Source: Thuidium tamariscinum
Lineage: Eukaryota > Streptophyta > Bryopsida > Hypnales > Thuidiaceae
Reading direction: 5' to 3'
Assembly (NCBI GenBank): GCA_947034885.2
Contig: OX344753.2
Span: 620,001 to 684,000, forward strand
DNA length: 64,000 nucleotides
The translations under genes and the position numbers were made by a program. Shown piece by piece: positions 1 to 10,900 of the stretch. The notes beneath the pieces were generated by a model. It was not told the origin of the DNA, ran no database searches, and worked only from the letters and a program-made list of their open reading frames with translations. Numbering within the stretch: position 1 is the first letter of the stretch; each line of letters opens with the position of its first letter.

Positions 1-92
1 GGCAAGTTCTCTGGGCAGTCTAAAAAAATGACATCTAACCCTGCTCGTGTATTTGGCACACCTTCAAATGTGCGAGTCTTTCCATTCGACAT
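1..92 (-). pseudogene. Methyltransferase-like exon of the decayed ParB/MTase gene copy (E3'), partial at window edge
   Basis: Read on the minus strand this encodes the same peptide as exon 7 of the intact-layout paralog (45989 onward on plus). It begins at an ATG right after a CAG acceptor at 93-95 and runs through the segment ending D-C-P-E-N-L before leaving the window. The DCPE segment sits where amino-methyltransferases carry motif IV (D/N-P-P-Y/F). The preceding exon of the same gene lies 49 kb away at 49425-50123; the intron between them holds the Ty3 element that starts at 163. Homology to the paralog is close and directly visible. The function is inferred from the paralog, and the copy is a pseudogene because other exons carry stops and a lost splice site. 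Confidence 0.8.
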
Positions 93-162
93 CTGCCAAC
101 AAGCAAGTTATTTTAAAGTTTATTTTGAACATTAACAATATCCATGTTGCTAAACCACTTAA

Positions 163-576
163 TGTTACGACTACGTCGTTCCAAGGGACAAGATTATACG
201 ATGGACGGGGAGCGGGGCTTACTAGTAGAGGACAAGACGATTACTTAGGGTTGGAGGACCAAAGCATGAACTTAAGCTCGGTGAGGGAGCAATGTCCCTC
301 ACTTGACATACGTTAATGTAAGAACTATTTCCAATGATGAGTCCTTCGCTTCGATATCTCTTTGTGTTGATTCTATGATTGATTTGTAATGGAAGAAGAT
401 GTTCTTGTATTTTGACATATTATGATTGACCGCATTTATATTATTATTCCTATTTGGTTTAGGTTATGTTAAGAGAAGTATTAATTCGGAGTGGTTGAGT
501 TGGAGAATAGCAATCGGATATGAAATCCACTAGGAAGCATTAGCAGAATAGGCACGTTGGAATCCGAGTCATAACA
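163..576 (+). repeat. 5' LTR of the Ty3 chromovirus
   Basis: 414 bp, TG...CA bounded, identical to 48964-49377 except at two positions. The sequence following 576 (TTATGTCAAG) does not match the usual initiator-Met primer site, so the priming tRNA is unclear. Confidence 0.95.
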
Positions 577-705
577 TTATGTCAAGTCTTTGACTGCCCC
601 TGCTTCCATGGTAGGAGGTGTTCGGTGGAGCATGACTCATGATGGTAGACCGATCAATTTGAGGAAGTGGTTGAACTTTGTAGAAGAGATTGTGTTGTTG
701 TATTT

Positions 706-1767
706 ATGTCTCAAGACAGGACCAATGAGGAGCCGGCACAGTCTGTGCCAGAAGGGCTTGGGTCAGAATGGGTGAATTTCATCCAACAACAAGTGCAAGT
801 CGTATTTGAAACTGCCATTCCTCATATTGTCCAACAAATTTCGGAGCGTGCGGTGAGCCGGCTAGATCCAATATCTACACCTAATAATGCACGGTTGAGG
901 TCGGAAGGACGTGACGGTGAAGACTTCGAGGGACGGGACTCTAAGGTTGCAACACCGGATAAATTTTCGGGAAAGAAAGGCGGGGAAGTTTACAAATGGT
1001 TCGCGCAACTCCGTTTAGTGTTTTGAGGTAAGCCACGTGCATATCGTTGTGATGAAGATAAAGTTGCATATGCTTTGTCCTATATGAACAGTGCCGCCCA
1101 AAATTGGGCGATGCCAATTCTTCAAGCGTTGGACGAAGGACGACCTCACAATTTATTGACGGATTATAATGCTTTCCGAGAAGCGGTAATCGCCGTGTAT
1201 GGAGAGATTGACCACAAGGGCACGGCGGAGGATCGACTTGGGAAAATTCGACAAACAGGATCGGTTGCGGCTTATATTTCCATGTTTAATGAATATGCCG
1301 CACAAGTCGATTGGAACGAGCCAAGTTTGGTAGCCAGATGTCGTGGAAGATTGAAGGAAGAAATTCTTGACTCAGTAGCTACCGCCGAAAATCAACCTCG
1401 CCAATTGCAGGAGTGGATGTCCATGGCCTCCCGAATTGATGAGCGTTTATGGACCCGACGACAGAATCGACGTACACCCCTCCCCATTTCGCACTCACGA
1501 GATCAGTCAGGCCGAAGTCAATCCAATTTAGGAAGTTCTGGCCCGACACCAATGGAGATTGATGCCACTTTTGCATCGACCGCCCTGGCAAAGACTGCAG
1601 CTGATCGTATGGAATATCAAAAACAAGGGAGGTGTTGGGGTTGCGGGTTGTATGGGCATGTACGGGCTAAGTATCCTACCAATCCCTCCAAACCCTATTC
1701 CCTTACCGTTGTTGGAGAAAAAGAAGGCGGATCAAATGGTCCGGGAAAAGGCCGAGCCCGGGACTGA
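706..1767 (+). pseudogene. gag: Ty3 gag, interrupted by one stop
   Basis: The frame starts at ATG 706 and encodes a capsid-type protein whose C-terminal end (about 1633-1700) carries a degenerate zinc knuckle: C-x2-C-x4-H-x4-Y, with tyrosine where the last cysteine is expected. An in-frame TGA at 1024-1026 breaks the frame, which continues in the same phase from 1027 to the stop at 1765-1767. Both the stop and the Cys-to-Tyr change fit single transitions. Chromovirus gag is normally fused or frame-linked to pol; here the frame shifts near 1700-1790 before the protease. The role in Ty3 elements is particle assembly and RNA packaging. This copy cannot make a full protein without readthrough. 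Confidence 0.85.
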
Positions 1768-1789
1768 AGCCTTTTATTCGGTACTCGGG

Positions 1790-2570
1790 TACACATCAAA
1801 CGACAGCAAGTGCAATCTCAAAAGGAGACTTGGTCGATGAAGTTACACTTCAACAATGACAACAGTCTGATGAGGTTGCATTGCCGCATTATTTACGTGC
1901 CACTACAGAGCCAGGGGCACATTTGACTATGGATGCTCGTGTCAACTCGATTGCGACGACAACTTTGATTGATTCGGGCGCTACTGGCATTTTTATGCAT
2001 CAAGATTTTGCTCATAATTGTGGAGCAAGAATACAATCTGAGAAGATTCCACGAGAGGTCCGAGTTATAGATGGGAGAGTAATAAACTCTGGGCTTATCA
2101 CCCATGAGGCAATATTTGAATTGGAAGTGGGAAATCACCGAGAAATGATTGTTGCAGATCTTACAAATACGGGTCGCTATCATTGTATTCTGGGAACACC
2201 TTGGCTTATTCGCCATGACCCCACCATTCATTGGCCTCAACATCAAGTAATTTTCGACTCAGATTATTGTCAACATCACTACATAAGGAAAAAAGGAGAA
2301 TTTTTTGACCAAAATCTGGTTCCAGTACCAAGCCCGGCAGCCCGGCAGCCTGTACCGGGCCCTGCAGGCCGGCAGGAGCCCTCGGCAGGCAGGCCGGCCC
2401 AGCTGCCGCGCCAGTCAAGCTGGCTAGCGTTGTGGCTAGGCCAGCCCAGCAGGCCAGCGCAGGTGCTGCGCCAGTCAAGCTGGCTGGCGCTGCGGCCAAG
2501 CCAGGCAAGCGGGCCGGCTCAGCCCCCGGGCTTAAAATTTTTTCTGCAATTACGCAGAACTCAAAATTAA
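1790..2570 (+). pseudogene. Ty3 aspartic protease region with GC-rich tail
   Basis: The frame continues from about 1790, is cut by a TGA near 1851, then is open from about 1863 to 2570. The catalytic signature D-S-G-A-T is near 1972-1986, followed by an I-L-G-T-P-W-L block near 2188-2208, both typical of retropepsins in plant chromoviruses. After about 2330 the frame enters a GC-rich, Ala/Pro/Gln/Arg-rich stretch not typical of the family, and it ends at 2570, in a different phase from the RT frame that follows. The protease matures the gag-pol polyprotein; this copy is broken on both sides. Confidence 0.8.
2325..2535 (+). repeat. GC-rich low-complexity island inside pol
   Basis: About 210 bp of GGC/CAG/GCC-rich sequence between protease and RT, in an element otherwise near 45 percent GC. 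It contains internal near-repeats such as CGCCAGTCAAGCTGGCT at about 2409 and 2471. The pol phase changes across this island, so it may be an expansion that broke the frame. Confidence 0.7.
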
Positions 2571-4891
2571 TCATTGAAGAAGAAAAAATTCGACAAGGGA
2601 TTCAAAAGCCAACATCATCATTATAATTTCCAAGTCATTCTTTTGTATCGGCTTCGGCGTTTCGTCTTTCAGCTAAGGAAGCTGATCTATTTATTTTGGA
2701 AGTATCCGAATTGGAAAAAAATAATAATATTGCGGGGGAATTAGATTCCCAAATCCCAAAAGAATATCAAGACTTACAAGAGGTGTTCAGGGAAGAAGCC
2801 TCCAACGATTTACCCAATCACAGTGGGTCGGATATGAAAGTGGAGTTCAAAGAGGGACAGGAGCCCCGTAACACGGCATTGCGGCCTATGTCTCCCGTGG
2901 AACTTGAGGAACTCCGACAATACCTTGAAGAAAATCTAGGCAAAGGGTGGATTCGTCGATCTAAGTCTCCAGTTTCGGCCCCTATTGTATTTGCAAGAAA
3001 AAAAGACGGATCCATCCGAGTTTGTGTGGATTATCGAAACTTGAACAAAGTCACGATAAGAAATCGGTACCCCCTTCCGTTAATCCCTGACTTAATTGAC
3101 CGATTGGCAGGAGCCAAAATTTTCTCAAAGCTTGATATAAGACAAGCTTATCATCGAGTGAGAATGGCAAAAGGCCATGAATTTAAAATGGCGTTTAAAA
3201 CGCGGTATGGATTATTCGAGTACTTGGTCATGCCATTCGGGTTAACCAATGCTCCTGCTCAATTCCAAGCACACATGTAGGGTATTTTTTATGACTTATT
3301 AGATATTTCTGTTGTGATTTATTTGGATGATATTCTTATCTTCTCTAAAACATTAGAAGAACACAGGGCAATTGTGCGAGAAGTACTTCAACGGTTGCTG
3401 CATCACGGTCTGTATGCTAAACTTTCAAAGTGCCAGTTTCATCAAAGTCGAGTGGAATTCTTGGGTATGATGGTTTCGGAAAAGGGATTAGAAATGTGCA
3501 ACGACAAGGTGCAAGCCATCCATGAATGGCCCATTCCTAAATCTATGAAAGAGGTCCAATCTTTCCTTGGTTTTGCTAATTTCTACCGGCGCTTCATCTA
3601 TGATTATTCTAGAATTACTACACCTCTTACTTCATTGACACGAAAGGATCAACGGTTTGAATGGATGTCTTCAACGGATAAAGAATTCAAAGAGCTAAGG
3701 TCTCGGTTCATTAAGGCCCCGATATTAATGCATCCTAATTTTCAACTCCCATTTATTGTCGAAACAGATGCCTCAGACAACGCTACAGGAGCTATTTTAT
3801 CACAACGTGCGGAGGACGGGCATCTACATCCATGCGCCTATCGGAGTTCCAAAATGCAACCGGCAGAGAAGAATTATGACATATATGACAAAGAATTGCT
3901 CAGTATTGTGCTGGCATTTCAAGAATGGCAGGTCTACCTAGAAGGTTCACCACATCTAATTCAGGTGATTTCGGACCATAAGAATTTGGAACATTTCTTA
4001 ACAACTAAACAATTAAACCGACGACAAGCACGGTGGTCCAAGCAACTTTCCGCATTCAATTTCGAAATTCACCATCGGCCGGGGGTACTAAATGGTCGTG
4101 CCGATATGCTTTCAAGACCTCCCGATATATTAGTAGAGTCATCCGAAGAATCCAAGCCCCTACTAAAATTAGCAACAATGGAGGCATGCGATCTCATTTG
4201 GACTGATGCTAAAATCATTCAACACATAAAACAGGCCATAAGAGAGGATATCTCACTTAAACCAATATTGGCATTCTTTATGAATGACCCTGACCGTGCT
4301 CCAATGAATATTCGTCGACGTTTTCAAGATTACAAGATTAGTGACGGCGTACTCTATTTTCGGGATGCAATTTATGTACCGGATGATGATGAGATACAAC
4401 GACAAATATTGCGCTCTCGACATGATGCACCCGCGATGGGACATCAAGGTAGAGCAAAAACGGTGGACTTGGTGTCAAGAACTTTTTATTGGCCAACATT
4501 TCGAAAATACATGCATCGGTATGTTGATGGGTGTGATTTATGCCAACGCTCGAAGCCTACTCATTATGCCCAACATGGATTATTGCAACCCATTCCCGCG
4601 GCGGAGGCCCCATGGAAACGTGTCACAGCCGATTTCATTGTCAAACTGCCTAATAGCAATGGATCCGACTCCATTTTGGTTGTTGTGGACAAAAACACAA
4701 AACTAGCGCATTTCATTCCGACTATTGAAACGGTGGATTCTTCAGCAACTGCCAATCTATATCTCCACCACGTGTGGAAACATCATGGCATTCCGGAAGA
4801 AATTATATCCGACCGTGGGCCGGTGTTCATTTCTAAATTTATGAAACGTTTACACGAAGTCACGAACTCCTTCGCATCCAACCTGCTTTGA
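2540..4891 (+). pseudogene. pol: Ty3 pol: reverse transcriptase, RNase H and integrase core
   Basis: Phase 2 runs from about 2540 through a TAA at 2624-2626, an RT block at 2696-3280, a TAG at 3278-3280, then 3314-4891. The RT active site Y-L-D-D-I-L is at about 3317-3335. RNase H motifs follow (E-T-D-A-S near 3760, and the conserved D-x-E region near 3885). The integrase has an H-H-C-C zinc site ending C-x2-C near 4530-4545 and catalytic Asp residues near 4635 and 4810. A one-base shift near 4861 moves the frame before the G-Q-T-E-R-V block. Every expected domain is in the standard Ty3 order, so assignment is firm; the copy is disabled by two stops and the shift. Confidence 0.9.
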
Positions 4892-5381
4892 CAACAGCTT
4901 TCCATCCACAGTCTGATGGTCAGACAGAACGCGTAAATCAGGTTCTCGAGCAATTTCTTCGCATGTTTACAACCCGACAACAAGATGACTGGTCAGATCT
5001 CCTCCCAATAGCTGAGTTTGCTTACAATAATGCAATTCATTCAACAACAGGTTTTTCACCGTTCTATGCCACCTACGGGTATCACCCAGCATTATCCATT
5101 GGTACACCAACAACTTCAAGTGTTCCAGTGGCAGAGGACAGGATTCGACTCTTAAAAGAAATACATGATGAGGTAAAGACTATGATCCAAATAGCAGGTG
5201 ACCATGCCAAGCTCAACTATGATCAACGAGTACAGCTACAACCATCATTTGCAGTAGGAGACAAGGTATTACTTCGACATGATAACATCTCTACAACTGC
5301 GCCCATGAAAAAATTGGAAGCTAAGTTTTTGGGGCCATTTCCCGTTATTTCTAAACTCTCTGACTTGGTTTATCGACTTCG
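4864..5381 (+). pseudogene. Ty3 integrase C-terminal half, cut by the E1 insertion
   Basis: This continues the integrase in the shifted phase: the H-P-Q-S-D-G-Q-T-E-R-V block with the catalytic Glu at about 4903-4935, then the G-P-F-P-V-I segment at about 5332-5350. The gene stops being Ty3 at the 8-bp duplication 5382-5389; the same frame resumes at 48609 with the next expected residues of the domain. Confidence 0.9.
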
Positions 5382-5389
5382 GCTACCAA
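5382..5389. repeat. Left target-site duplication of E1 (GCTACCAA)
   Basis: A perfect 8-bp match with 48607-48614. Eight bases is the hAT-type duplication length. It lies inside Ty3 pol, and the coding frame is continuous when one copy and the intervening DNA are ignored. Confidence 0.9.
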
Positions 5390-6055
5390 CAGGGTTGTCT
5401 ATCCTGACGTGACATGGGCTTTTCCCGTCGGGATGTCATGACACGTCAGTCGTGACGCGGCAGGACACGTCAGAGGCCGTCCCGAATGCTGACGGCGTCG
5501 TCGACAGCGCGGATGAAGTCCGTCGACAGCGCGCAGACGGCCTGTCGGCCGCCTCGACGACTAGCCGTCGCGTGGACGGACAGAGCGTCCGCGGCTTTAG
5601 GGTTTAGGCGCGACGGCCAGGCCGTCGCCTCGACAGTTTTCTGTTCAGCGGACGGTCACGGCGTCCAGAGTCCGTCCACGCAGCGGGGACGGCCAGAGCG
5701 TCCGCGGCTTGTGCACTTCGACGGGACGGCCAAGCCGTCGCCTCGACAGTTTTCCGTTCAGCGGACGGTCACGGCGTCCAGAGTCCGTCCACGCAGCGGG
5801 GACGGCCAGAGCGTCCGCGGCTTGTGCACTTCGACGGGACGGCCAGGCCGTCGCCTCGACAGTTTTCCGTTCAGCGGACGGTCACGGCGTCCAGAGTCCG
5901 TCCACGCTGCGGGGACGGCCAAGCCGTCGTCTGGACAGCGGGACGTCCGCTGGACAGCTAGAGCATCTGCGGGGACGGCCACGACGTCCCGTCCGCGGCT
6001 GTCCACAGTGCGCCAACAGACAGGCCGTCGACTGGACGATTGCTGCCAGGCCTTC
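5390..6055 (+). repeat. Left subterminal CCGTC/GACGG array of E1, with 113-bp tandem units
   Basis: Very GC-rich block just inside the left terminus. It contains tandem units of 113 bp starting at 5612, 5725 and 5838, each opening GACGGCCA(G/A)GCCGTC, and many more CCGTC/GACGG pentamers. Long open frames here are by-products of composition. Such arrays in hAT elements are transposase-binding regions; that role is inferred here. It directly precedes the transposase TATA box. Confidence 0.85.
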
Positions 6056-6059
6056 ACAG

Positions 6060-6253
6060 TATATAGCACAAGCCGTGTATTTGAAGGTCACTTTTCCTTG
6101 CTGATCTCTACTCTTATGACCTAGTTGGCACACAGCCATTGCACTAGAGTGAAGTCCAAGAAGAGTGTGTGGGAGGAACACTTGCTGTGAAAGCAGTAAG
6201 TGTTATTTCCACATCACATCTAAACAGAATACTAACCTGTTTTGTTTGTGCAG
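6060..6253 (+). promoter_or_regulatory. Transposase TATA box and 5' UTR intron
   Basis: TATATA at 6060-6065 follows the CCGTC array. A GTAAGT donor near 6197 and a TTTGTGCAG acceptor ending at 6253 define a short 5' UTR intron just before the first ATG at 6280. Confidence 0.6.
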
Positions 6254-6279
6254 TTTCAAGTGAAGAACCAGTGGGAGCA

Positions 6280-9200
6280 ATGGGAGGGGGGAGGACACAA
6301 TGGGAACCCTAGTACAGGCTACAAGAGGATGGGAAAGTGGAATGCAAGTTCTGCAAAACGAAGATTAGTTACCGCAAGGATCGCTTGCTTTTCCACTTGG
6401 GTTATAGACGAAATGACACCCTCCCCGGAGTGAGAATGTGCAACAAGGCCAGTGCAGCAGTGAAGGCTATGTTTTTCAATTGTGGGGGGAATGTTCCTAC
6501 GGTCTCCGAAGACGAAGAGGAACATGATGTGGAAGTGGCATCACCGTCATCGAATCCAACGAGGGTGGTACGTGATCAAGAATTACCCAATGCTTCAATC
6601 TCAATTAGTGGAGGGGGAGGAAATACTTTGGGCCAAAATTCTCAAGTTCGATCATCAGAGGCGCCTGTCCCTTCTTCGACCCATAGTCGACCGCTGAGGC
6701 AATTATCTGTACAAGAAGGGATGGACACATCCAAAAAGCAAGTACTAGACAAGAAGTGGGCAAAGTTTTTCTACGAAGCAAATATCCCATTCAATGTGGT
6801 GAGACACCCCGCTTTTGTGGATGCCGTGAAATCAACCTCCGAGTCTAGAGTTCTTTACAAACCTCCACCTTACAATGCCATACGTATGAAGCTCATGACA
6901 TCAACAAAGGAGGAAGTGGCTGCACTGGTAGCGGAGAAGACAAGGGGGCCTATCCACAAGTACGGTGTCACTATATGTTCTGACGGATGGGACAATGTCA
7001 GCCATCGGCCATTGATCAATGTAATGTTGTCGTGCACGAGTGGAGAAGTATTTTTGGGATCGGTGGACACTACAGGCGAAAGCAAAGACGCTGTTTATGT
7101 GGCTAATCGCATGATCGATTACATTGACGCGGTGGGGGGATAGAATGTGGTGCAAGTTTGTACGGACAATGCGCCAAACATGCGTTTGGCTGGTACTCAA
7201 ATTACTCGCGAATTCCCTCACCTATATTTCCAAGGTTGTTCCGCGCATGCACTTGACCTTCTACTTGAAGATTGGGGCAAGCAACTTTGGGTGGTCAAAA
7301 TGGTGAAGAAAGCAAAATCAATCGTGAAATTCATTCGTACGCATCACATGCCACTCGCCATTTTCCGACGACATTCTCCTAACCTCATGTTGAAGAATCC
7401 CATTGAGACACGTTTTGCGACCATGTTCCTCATGATCGAGCGTTTGGCCGAGGTCAAGGAAGCCGTGGAATCTACAGTCCATGATCCGCAGTGGAACGAA
7501 TATGTGAGGTCCTCGAACGCTGCAATACACAATAAGGCAGAAAAGGTTCGACGTAGGGTTCGAAAGGACGAGTTCTGGAAGAGGTGTCTCAACTTTGTGC
7601 ATATGGTAGAGCCTGTGTTGGTGGCTCTTCGAGAGTTTGATGGAAAACATCCGATCATGGGCAAAGCATGGATCGTGATGAAGAAGCTAGAAAAGCATGT
7701 TTTGGCTTTGAGGAATCGACCATTTTCATTGGAGGCAAATTATGCGGACCGTGCTGAATACGCGTTTTACAAACGATGGGATTTGATGAAGACCGATTTG
7801 CACTACGCAGCTGCCCTGCTCAATCCATTCCTCCTTGATGAAATTATACTAATAGACGATAACGAGGCAAAGGAGGCCATTCTTAGAGTACTACGCAAAT
7901 TGGCAGTTGGAGGGTTGGGATATGCAGCCGCTTTGTTTGAGTACCAATCCTTTCGAGACCGCCGAGGCATGTTCGCTAGACTTCCCGATGTGAATACTTT
8001 GAATTTGGAGCCGCATGAATGGTGGGATCTTCTCGGAGCCGCTACTCATACGCTTGCACCTATTGCAAGAAGGATCCTCGCACAAGTATGTTCCGCATCA
8101 TCATGCGAACGCAATTGGAGCATGTATTCATTTGTCCACAACAAGTCTCGCAACAGATTGACATCTGAGCGCGCGGAGGAATTGGTTTACATTTATACCA
8201 ATTCGAGGACTCTCAGGGAAAGGGGTGCGGCGGATGCAGCACGATGGTACACTGAGAATATGTTGTCCGAAGATTCCATGACAACCGAATCAGATGGCTT
8301 GGATCGTGGTTCGGTTATGTCAGACGCTAACAACGATGACTCAGACGACAGTTCCAATGGCGATGATGATCCACCATTTCGGCCTTTGGGTGAAAGGCAA
8401 GAAAGGGGTCCCCTAATTGACGAGTCCGTATTTGACTTTGATGGCGCGGATAATGATGGAAATGACCACGGGGGAGATGAGGATGGAAATGACAACGGGG
8501 GAAATGATGGCAGTCCGTCATGGATGCCACGTACATCGATTGCGGGGTCAAGTGGTGGAAATCAAAACGAAGGGGTTGAAGCCCCACCTTCGCCGGTTAT
8601 AGGGCCGATTGAAGAAGAAATGCGTACCCGGAGACATGAACATGTCGTTGCGGTAGAAAGACAAGGCGAAGATGAGGTCGTTGCCACAGATCCCCCATTG
8701 GTGTCGAGATAGACTTTCGCACATTGCGTCGAGACACGATCGGCGTGCGACCACAAGCGCCTAGCTTGGATGATCCACCCGTCCAAATTTCAGCACGGCC
8801 TTCATCTTCTAGAGTCCGCCCCAACCAAGAAACTCCATCAGTCGGTACACGATTGGCCGGTCTCTTCCCAACTCTAAATATGACCGAGCGAAGGAATGCA
8901 CCTCCATCCTCAGAACAACCCGTTGCACCGCCTACACGCACTACTAATCGACGCCCGCGGCCACGTGAAGAAAGCCCTACCAATGAACGAGTGAGTAGAA
9001 GAACACGTAGAAGGCTAAGAAGGGAAGAAGCGGTGAGTATACCATTTCTCCGCGAAGGTCTTCTCCCTAGACCGACGGGGCCCAGTGTGGATACCGCTAG
9101 AGATGGAGTAGGAGGGCGAACAATCCGCAGATTGGCTTCTATAGTAGGTGAAGGCTCAGACAGCCCTGACAACTCACCAAGCGAAGTCGGTAGGGCAACG

Positions 9201-9380
9201 TCCAATCATGATGATGAATCCATGGGTCCTAGTATAGGTGAAGATGGTGAAGTTCCGGGAGATAGTGATTATAGAGGGACTCGTAGAGGTCCTCCACCTG
9301 CACCTCAAGACAATCAAGCAACCACGCGAGAGGCTGCTGCAAGGAGCATGGCTCTTAATCGTACATGTGCAAGACGTTGA
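6280..9380 (+). pseudogene. hAT transposase with BED finger, DUF659 core and hATC domain
   Basis: The frame from ATG 6280 encodes a BED-type zinc finger (C-x2-C at 6340-6351, then H and C to about 6440). A DUF659-type RNase H core follows with Asp in C-S-D-G-W-D (6976-6993) and C-T-D-N-A (7159-7173). A C-terminal hATC dimerisation segment spans about 7990-8210 and includes S-C-E-R-N-W-S with the probable catalytic Glu. An acidic, Asn/Asp/Gly-rich tail follows, then an Arg/Pro-rich tail to 9380 reached by a frame shift near 8700-8712. TAG codons interrupt the frame at 6310-6312 and 7141-7143. The protein would bind the terminal arrays and move the element; this copy is probably inactive. Its place directly inside the left terminus suggests it belongs to E1. 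Confidence 0.88.
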
Positions 9381-9761
9381 GAGCATCTAGGGAAAAAAAT
9401 GTCTCCATGTCATCTTATGTAATATTGTGTAAGGCTGAATACCTTGCATGTGAAATTCGGCATTAATTATAAATACTATACATGCTTCCTGTGCTCATGT
9501 AGGGCGCATGGGTAGAAATTTTTTATCTTCACATGTCACAAATTCTACAACGCAACAACGGATCCATTTATGGATATTTGTCCCAAGAAATGGAAATATT
9601 TGCTTTGTCATTTGCCATGTGTTCTATACTCTTAAATTTGGATTCATTCTTCGAAGCTGGTTACCTACATGCTTGGATATTTTGAGATCATTATGGATTT
9701 TGCCATGTACAAGAAAACAAATGTAATCTGGAATATGGAGAAAATGATTGAAAGTACTGAA
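9381..9761. other. 3' flank of the transposase gene
   Basis: AT-rich sequence after the transposase stop. I see no gene. Confidence 0.5.
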
Positions 9762-10688
9762 TTAACCCCTAAAGGACCAAGAGTCCCCTCGGGGAACTTT
9801 AAGAATTAGGGCAAGTACTTGTGACTTCAATTTTTAATGAATTTTATTGAAATTTTCACATAAGATAAAAAAACTGATTAGCTCCGTGGAAATATTCATT
9901 TTTTTTCAATTGGTGACCGGGAGCAAAAGTTATGCCATCATAAACATTATTTTTATGTTGCCGGGTAGAAAAAAAATCTACAGAAACTTCAAAATTTTAA
10001 AAATAATTTTTTTTTCTTATAGATTATATTTTTGTCTACAAGTAAAGCTTTGATTCATTCCATTTGGATTAGTAATGTGAAAGTTATGAACAATCTTGTT
10101 TTTCGGGCAATCTAAGCATCTTCTTGAAAAAATAACTTCTAGGATTCATTTGTGAATGCAATTTCCACAATTTAAAAAAAAAAATTGTTGGACAAGGTTG
10201 ATTTTGTTTTCTAGAACAATCTCACCATTGGGATTATTGTGTTTCAATTCCATCTATGAGATATTTGCAATTTAGTTTTTCTTTCAATCTTGGACCTACA
10301 TCTACTTGACAATTTTTTAAAGAATGACAAAAAGTCTTTATTTTGTGAATTTTTTTTCCTAAGCTCTTAGCTCAATTTCTCAATAAAATTTTTTTAATTC
10401 AAGGTCTATAGTGCAAAAAGATTACATAAATGGAGGACAAAGTCATTTGAAGTTGCAAACTAGTGTTTAAGAAAACTTTGTTTTCCAACTTTGAATGCTC
10501 ATATCTTCCTATCTATACGGTCAAACTTCATGAAATTTTCACCACATCATCTTAGTTAAGTAAAGTTCAAGATCCTATGGTTAGATTCTAAAAATTTAGT
10601 TTTTTTGTTTTTCATGGATGAATGGAACAAAAATGGCAGTTTTGAGTGGTTTTGGGTTGAAAAACGGCCGTGGTCCTTTAGGGGTTAA
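9762..10688. mobile_element. piggyBac-like MITE with TTAA duplication
   Basis: TTAA (9762-9765) is followed by CCCCTAAAGGACC, and the other end is GGTCCTTTAGGGG followed by TTAA (10685-10688). This gives 919 bp between two TTAA copies with 13-bp perfect inverted ends. TTAA duplication plus CCC-starting ends is the piggyBac signature. The interior is AT-rich and non-coding. Part of the interior (about 10030-10170) resembles 24975-25115 inside E2, so the family has other degraded copies here. Confidence 0.75.
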
Positions 10689-10900
10689 CATGGCATTCAG
10701 TCCAAAATTTACGAAGGGACAGAACTACTCACAAATCCACTCACCAGAATCATACTCGAATGGAACAAAAATATTTACATATATTTATTTCAAAAAGGAG
10801 TTAGTACAAAATTCAGTGACGCAAAGTTCGTGGACTATACTGTGGTAAAAGCAAGTACTAAGGTACGTCTACGATTACATTGCCACTAAAATACTATTCT
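10689..10900. other. Spacer downstream of the kinase-like gene
   Basis: Short spacer between the MITE and the 3' end of the minus-strand kinase-like gene. Nothing else recognised. Confidence 0.4.

Noticed and set aside
5612..5915. CRISPR-like array
   Set aside because: Contiguous 113-bp tandem units with no spacers, in a eukaryotic transposon end.
5486..6124. Long open frames across the GC-rich E1 left array
   Set aside because: They follow the 113-bp repeat and skewed composition, are open in several frames on both strands and show no domain.
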